A stretch of 17,811 bases of DNA from SIG607 sp045648445 (lineage in GTDB: Bacteria > Bacillota > Clostridia > Oscillospirales > Acutalibacteraceae), in the NCBI GenBank assembly GCA_045648445.1, contig JAZRNY010000042.1, positions 1 to 17,811 on the forward strand. Reading direction: 5' to 3'. Both the position numbers and the translations under genes were made by a program. The notes beneath the pieces are model-generated. The model made no database searches and had not been told where the DNA came from. It saw only the letters and a program-made list of their open reading frames with translations. Positions 13,782-17,811 of the stretch are shown here, piece by piece. Numbering within the stretch: the stretch's first letter is position 1; the number at the start of each line of letters is the position of its first letter.

Positions 13782-15039
13782 TGCAAGAAAAATAGCGGCG
13801 TTAGGACTTTTAAGGGTTGAAAAAGATAATGCTTATTCAAATATTTTGCTTTCTTCTTTGTTTGATGAATTTAAAGTGTCAAATGAAGATAAATCACTTG
13901 CTTCCGCAATTTTTTACGGTGTTCTTGATAGACAAATAACCCTGGATTATTATATAAATAAATATAGTAAAATACCTGCCAAAAAACTTGATATATATAC
14001 TAAACAGGTTTTGCGCAGCGCATTTTATCAAATATATTTTTTGGATAAAATTCCTGTAAGTGCAGCAGTTAACGAGGCTGTAAATCTTATTAAAAATTCT
14101 GACGAAAGCAAAAATGCAGGTTATGTGAATGCTGTTTTGCGTAATGCATCAACAAAAAAAGTTGAACTTCCGTCAGGTAAAGATTTATATTCACTTTCTG
14201 TAAGATATTCTTGTCCGCAATGGATTTTGACCAATTTGGTTAATGATTACGGTGTTGATGAAGCAGAGCAGATACTTAAAACTTTTCTTAGTCCTGCTAA
14301 GGTGTTTTTAAGAACAAATACTTTAAAAATTAATTCGCAGCAGTTGCTTTCTTTGTTAAACGATAATGATATATCTGCTAAATTATTGGGTGAAAACTCT
14401 TTAGAACTGGAGTCAGGTCTTGATTTTTCGAAAAATAAACTGTTTATGGACGGATTTTTTCACGTTCAAGACATTTCATCGCAAAAATGTGCCGAGGCTA
14501 TTTTGGCGCAAAAAGGCGAAAGAATACTAGACGTTTGTTCTGCACCCGGTGGAAAATCTTTTACCATTGCCGAAATAATGGGTGATAGCGGAGAAATAAT
14601 TTCTTGTGATTTATATGAAAATAGAGTTTCGTTAATTAATAAAGGCGCAGAACGATTAGGAATTAAATCCATAAAGGCTATTACTAATGATGCGACCGTT
14701 TATAACGGTAAGTTAGGTGGGTTTGATGCGGTTCTTTGCGATGTTCCGTGTTCCGGTTTTGGAGTTATACGCAGAAAACCTGAAATTAAATATAAACCTA
14801 TAACTGATTTTGTGTCGCTTCAGGAAATTCAGTTAAATATTTTAAAAACTTCGTCAAAATATGTAAAAAGTAATGGAAGACTTCTTTATTCTACCTGTAC
14901 TTTAAGAAAAGCGGAAAACGAAAATATTGTAGAGCAGTTTTTAAAGGATAATACCGATTTTTACTGCGAAAATATGCATACGTTTATTCCTGCAGATAAT
15001 AACGACGGATTTTTTCACGCACTACTTAAACGTAGATGA
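13774..15039 (+). CDS. rsmB: 16S rRNA (cytosine-967-C5)-methyltransferase
   Basis: A 421-residue enzyme that methylates C967 of 16S rRNA with S-adenosylmethionine. Residues 1-130 form the NusB-like RNA-binding domain (KIAALGLLRVEKDNAYSN, then VNAVLRN). The methyltransferase part carries the SAM loop ILDVCSAPGGKS (251-262), CDL at 278-280, DVPCSG at 323-328 with C326, and STCTL at 373-377 with the catalytic C375. The C-terminal DGFFHALL (411-418) is typical. Its TGA overlaps an ATG that is in frame with rlmN but is not thought to be used. Confidence 0.95.
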   Translation: MGDARKIAALGLLRVEKDNAYSNILLSSLFDEFKVSNEDKSLASAIFYGVLDRQITLDYYINKYSKIPAKKLDIYTKQVLRSAFYQIYFLDKIPVSAAVNEAVNLIKNSDESKNAGYVNAVLRNASTKKVELPSGKDLYSLSVRYSCPQWILTNLVNDYGVDEAEQILKTFLSPAKVFLRTNTLKINSQQLLSLLNDNDISAKLLGENSLELESGLDFSKNKLFMDGFFHVQDISSQKCAEAILAQKGERILDVCSAPGGKSFTIAEIMGDSGEIISCDLYENRVSLINKGAERLGIKSIKAITNDATVYNGKLGGFDAVLCDVPCSGFGVIRRKPEIKYKPITDFVSLQEIQLNILKTSSKYVKSNGRLLYSTCTLRKAENENIVEQFLKDNTDFYCENMHTFIPADNNDGFFHALLKRR

Positions 15040-15048
15040 AAGGCGGTG
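15040..15048 (+). promoter_or_regulatory. Ribosome binding site that fixes the TTG start of rlmN
   Basis: AAGGCGGTG lies just after the rsmB stop and five bases before TTG 15054. The ATG at 15036 comes before this site and would add six residues (MKGGEF) encoded by the site itself, so the TTG start is preferred. Confidence 0.65.
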
Positions 15049-15053
15049 AGTTT

Positions 15054-16094
15054 TTGGGAAAAATAGATATTAAGTCAATGACCGAAGAAGAAATAAGGGA
15101 TTATTTAAAAGGTATCGGTCAGCCTTCATTTAGGGCAGGACAGATATTCAAGTGGCTTCACACGGGTATATCTTCCTTTGACGAAATGACAAATATTTCC
15201 AAAGAACTCAGAAATTATCTTGACGAAAAGTTTTATATTGCAAATGTTCAGATTATAAAACGTTTAGAATCTCAAATTGACGGTACCGTTAAATATCTAT
15301 ATCGTTTATTCGATGGCGAAACTATTGAATCGGTACTTATGAAATATAATCACGGTTATACGGTTTGTATATCGACTCAGGTTGGTTGCAGAATGGGTTG
15401 TAAGTTCTGCGCATCGGGAATAGGCGGTCTTGTAAGAAATCTTACCGCTTCTGAAATGCTTTCACAGTTAACTATGGCTCAAATTGATAATAATATCCGT
15501 GTATCAAACGTAGTTATGATGGGAATGGGAGAACCGCTGGATAATTTTGAAAACAGCGTACGTTTTTTAAAACTGGTTTCTTGCCCTAATGGTATGAATA
15601 TAGGACTCAGACATATTTCGCTTTCGACTTCTGGGGTTGTTGAAGGTATTTATAAATTGGCAAACGAAAATTTGCCCATTACTTTATCAATATCTTTACA
15701 CGCCCCAAGTGATGAAATTAGAAGCAAAACCATGCCTGTAAATAATAAATGGAATATAGAAACGCTTCTTAAAGCCTGTAAGGACTATCAAAAGGTTACT
15801 ACACGACGCATATCTTTTGAATATGCTATGATAAAAGACGTTAATGATACGAAAGAACATGCCAAACTTTTGGCAAAACGTCTTAAAGGTATAATGTGTC
15901 ACGTAAATCTTATTCCTGCAAATCCCGTTGTTGAAACTGATTTTATTAAATCGGATAATTCAAGGGTTGAAAGCTTTAAAAATACCCTTGAAGAATTAGG
16001 TGTAACGGCAACAGTTAGGCGCACTTTAGGCGCAGATATAAACGCTTCTTGTGGTCAGTTAAGACGCGCAGAACAAAGAAAGGAGGATGTATAG
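15054..16094 (+). CDS. rlmN: 23S rRNA/tRNA adenine-C2 methyltransferase RlmN
   Basis: A 346-residue radical-SAM enzyme that methylates C2 of A2503 in 23S rRNA and A37 in some tRNAs. The N-terminal accessory domain opens with IKSMTEEEIRDYLKGIGQP and RAGQIFKWLH. The 4Fe-4S cluster ligands are C112, C116 and C119 (CRMGCKFC). C105, seven residues before the cluster, matches the conserved radical-chemistry cysteine, and C333 in ASCGQLR is the methyl-carrying cysteine, so both catalytic cysteines are present. GMGEPLDNF is the expected family motif. It ends one base before prpC. Confidence 0.95.
   Translation: MGKIDIKSMTEEEIRDYLKGIGQPSFRAGQIFKWLHTGISSFDEMTNISKELRNYLDEKFYIANVQIIKRLESQIDGTVKYLYRLFDGETIESVLMKYNHGYTVCISTQVGCRMGCKFCASGIGGLVRNLTASEMLSQLTMAQIDNNIRVSNVVMMGMGEPLDNFENSVRFLKLVSCPNGMNIGLRHISLSTSGVVEGIYKLANENLPITLSISLHAPSDEIRSKTMPVNNKWNIETLLKACKDYQKVTTRRISFEYAMIKDVNDTKEHAKLLAKRLKGIMCHVNLIPANPVVETDFIKSDNSRVESFKNTLEELGVTATVRRTLGADINASCGQLRRAEQRKEDV
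16079..16086 (+). promoter_or_regulatory. Ribosome binding site that fixes the start of prpC
   Basis: AAAGGAGG, inside the end of rlmN, directly abuts an ATG at 16087 (too close to use) and stands nine bases before the ATG at 16096. Confidence 0.65.
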
Positions 16095-16095
16095 T

Positions 16096-16821
16096 ATGCA
16101 AATTGTTGGAAAAACCGACGTAGGACTTGTCAGAGATGATAACCAAGATGCATTTTATTATGACAATTTATCCGATAACTCTTATTTTGCTATAGTTTGT
16201 GACGGAATGGGCGGCGCCAATGCCGGAAACGTAGCAAGTGAATGTGCTGTTCGTACAATTTCAGATTATCTTAAAAGATCTTATCGCGATGGAATGACGT
16301 CAAATCAAATTGAAAACATTCTTCGTAGCGCAGTTGTAACTGCAAATTCAACCGTATATGATATGTCAAGAAAAGATGAAAATCTTTTTGGTATGGGAAC
16401 AACAGTTATTCTTTTGTTGGTTGTGGGAAATACCGGATACGTACTTCATATAGGTGACAGTCGATTGTATATTTATACTTCCGAAACTTTTAAACAAATA
16501 ACAGTCGACCACTCAATTGTTCAAAATATGATTGATAGTGGCAAAATAACTCCTGATGAAGCCAAAAATCATCCAAGTAAAAATATTATTACAAGAGCGC
16601 TTGGTGTTAATGAAGAAGTTAATGCAGATATGGATTTTATATCACTTAGCGAAAATGATATTGTTCTGTTATGCAGTGACGGCTTGACGAATTTTGTAAG
16701 TGATGAAGATATTAAAGAAATTCTTGCAGAATTTAATGGTAGTGTAGCATCAAGACTCGTTGATAAAGCAAATCTCGGTGGCGGCGGCGATAATATTACC
16801 GCTGTGGCAGTTAAAATATAA
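16096..16821 (+). CDS. prpC: PP2C-type Ser/Thr protein phosphatase
   Basis: A 241-residue, single-domain, cytoplasmic PPM phosphatase that removes phosphate from Ser/Thr residues, typically reversing the action of the adjacent PASTA kinase. Metal-binding and catalytic motifs are all visible: RDDNQD at 13-18, CDGMGG at 35-40 (D36), IGDSR at 119-123 (D121), SDG at 194-196 (D195) and GGDN at 230-233 (D232). Length matches bacterial Stp/PrpC proteins. It sits between rlmN and prkC as in B. subtilis. Confidence 0.95.
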   Translation: MQIVGKTDVGLVRDDNQDAFYYDNLSDNSYFAIVCDGMGGANAGNVASECAVRTISDYLKRSYRDGMTSNQIENILRSAVVTANSTVYDMSRKDENLFGMGTTVILLLVVGNTGYVLHIGDSRLYIYTSETFKQITVDHSIVQNMIDSGKITPDEAKNHPSKNIITRALGVNEEVNADMDFISLSENDIVLLCSDGLTNFVSDEDIKEILAEFNGSVASRLVDKANLGGGGDNITAVAVKI

Positions 16822-16842
16822 AGGGTGAAAGGACACATACTG

Positions 16843-17811
16843 ATGGAAAATTATGTAGGTAAAAAACTTGACGGACGTTATGAACTGCTTGAAGTCATTG
16901 GTATCGGCGGTATGGCAGTAGTTTATAAAGGCCATGATATAATTGAAGATAAAATCGTTGCAGTAAAAATACTTAAAGACGAATATGTCACCAATGAAGA
17001 ATTTATCCGCAGATTTAAGAATGAATCACGCGCCATTGCAGTTCTTTCTCATTCTAATATCGTTAAAGTGTTTGACGTTAGTTTTGGTGAAACAATGCAG
17101 TATATCGTTATGGAATACATTGACGGTATTACCTTAAAACAACTTATTGAACAGCAGGGAAGTTTAAGATGGAAAGACGCGCTTCATTACGTTGTTCAAA
17201 TTTTACGCGGACTTCAACACGCACACGATCACGGAATTGTTCATAGAGACGTTAAACCGCAAAACATTATGGTTCTTGAGGACGGAACAATCAAGGTTAC
17301 CGACTTTGGTATTGCGCGTTTTGCCAGAAGCGAACAGCAAACAATTACCGACAAGGCTATTGGTTCGGTTCATTATATAAGTCCTGAACAGGCAAGAGGA
17401 GATAATACTGACGAAAAGTCAGATATATACTCTCTTGGTGTAATACTTTATGAAATGCTTACGGGCAAACTTCCTTTTGAAGCAGATAGCGCGGTATCGG
17501 TTGCTATTATGCAACTTCAACGCGATCCTAAGGCTCCAACTGAAATTAATCCTTCTATACCTCTTGGCCTTGAACAAATTACAATGCACGCAATGCAAAA
17601 AACTCAAGAACGTCGTTATCAATCTGCTTCTGAATTACTTTGTGATTTGGAACAGTTCAAAAAAGATCCTGATTCAAAATTCGACTATTCATATTTTGTT
17701 GACGATGCTCCTACAAAGTTTGTTGACTCTATTATTTCATCAACACCTGCATCTAAAACTGTTGTTGAAGAAGCAGAAGATAATGAAGATGAAGTTAAAG
17801 AAAAAAGTAAT
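16843..17811 (+). CDS. prkC: PASTA-type Ser/Thr protein kinase PrkC (3' end outside window)
   Basis: 323 codons are open to the window edge with no stop. The kinase domain occupies about residues 10-270. It shows the glycine loop GIGGMAVVY (20-28), K42 in VAVKIL, E61, HRDVKPQN (134-141) with catalytic D136, DFG at 154-156, an activation loop with T167 and T169 before GSVHYISPEQA, and DIYSLGV at 194-200. After it begins an acidic juxtamembrane linker. The single transmembrane helix and extracellular PASTA repeats that would sense muropeptides are expected beyond the edge but not seen. ATG 16843 follows GAAAGGA by about nine bases and lies 21 bases after prpC. The kinase-phosphatase pairing argues strongly for PrkC. 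Confidence 0.93.
   Translation, partial: MENYVGKKLDGRYELLEVIGIGGMAVVYKGHDIIEDKIVAVKILKDEYVTNEEFIRRFKNESRAIAVLSHSNIVKVFDVSFGETMQYIVMEYIDGITLKQLIEQQGSLRWKDALHYVVQILRGLQHAHDHGIVHRDVKPQNIMVLEDGTIKVTDFGIARFARSEQQTITDKAIGSVHYISPEQARGDNTDEKSDIYSLGVILYEMLTGKLPFEADSAVSVAIMQLQRDPKAPTEINPSIPLGLEQITMHAMQKTQERRYQSASELLCDLEQFKKDPDSKFDYSYFVDDAPTKFVDSIISSTPASKTVVEEAEDNEDEVKEKSN

Overview
The window looks like a chromosomal segment of a low-GC Gram-positive bacterium, most likely a gut-type member of the Clostridia (Oscillospirales-like). This rests on AT-rich coding DNA, strong AGGAGG-type ribosome binding sites, sigma-A promoters with TGn-extended -10 boxes, a RemA/DUF370 gene, and a yicC-remA-gmk-rpoZ-priA-def-fmt-rsmB-rlmN-prpC-prkC gene order matching the Bacillus subtilis yloC-prkC locus. 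No taxonomic search was possible. All 18 genes are on the + strand, and no stretch over 300 bases lacks a gene.

Positions 1-7855 hold a loose set of singly or doubly transcribed accessory and metabolic genes. In order they are a small two-helix membrane protein of unknown function, a GH20-type hexosaminidase, a malate/L-lactate dehydrogenase-family (Ldh_2) oxidoreductase with a downstream lipoprotein, an ElaA-type GNAT acetyltransferase coupled to an HD-domain phosphohydrolase, and a large right-handed beta-helix protein probably acting on carbohydrate. The intergenic gaps are short but rich in hairpins. They include a modular hairpin array at the left edge, a three-armed terminator region, a leader hairpin resembling an attenuator before the dehydrogenase, tandem hairpins before elaA, and clear terminators after most units. 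The two glycan-enzyme candidates lack signal peptides, so they probably act in the cytoplasm.

Positions 7912-17811 are one dense housekeeping operon with a single recognisable promoter and no internal terminator. It encodes RNA decay (YicC), a RemA regulator, nucleotide metabolism and transcription (Gmk, RpoZ), replication restart (PriA), initiator-methionine formylation and deformylation (Fmt, Def), rRNA/tRNA methylation (RsmB, RlmN), and the PrpC phosphatase/PrkC kinase signalling pair. PrkC is cut off by the window end. Several genes overlap by 7-8 nt and several start at GTG or TTG. In these cases the Shine-Dalgarno position, not the longest reading frame, decides the start. CoaBC, which sits between rpoZ and priA in B. 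subtilis, is absent.

I see no defence system, mobile element, CRISPR array or RNA gene. The best leads for something undescribed are the structured intergenic elements: the left-edge array, the competing 16-bp inverted repeat at 749-821, and the leader hairpin with a mini-ORF at 2777-2814. None amounts to a demonstrated new system.
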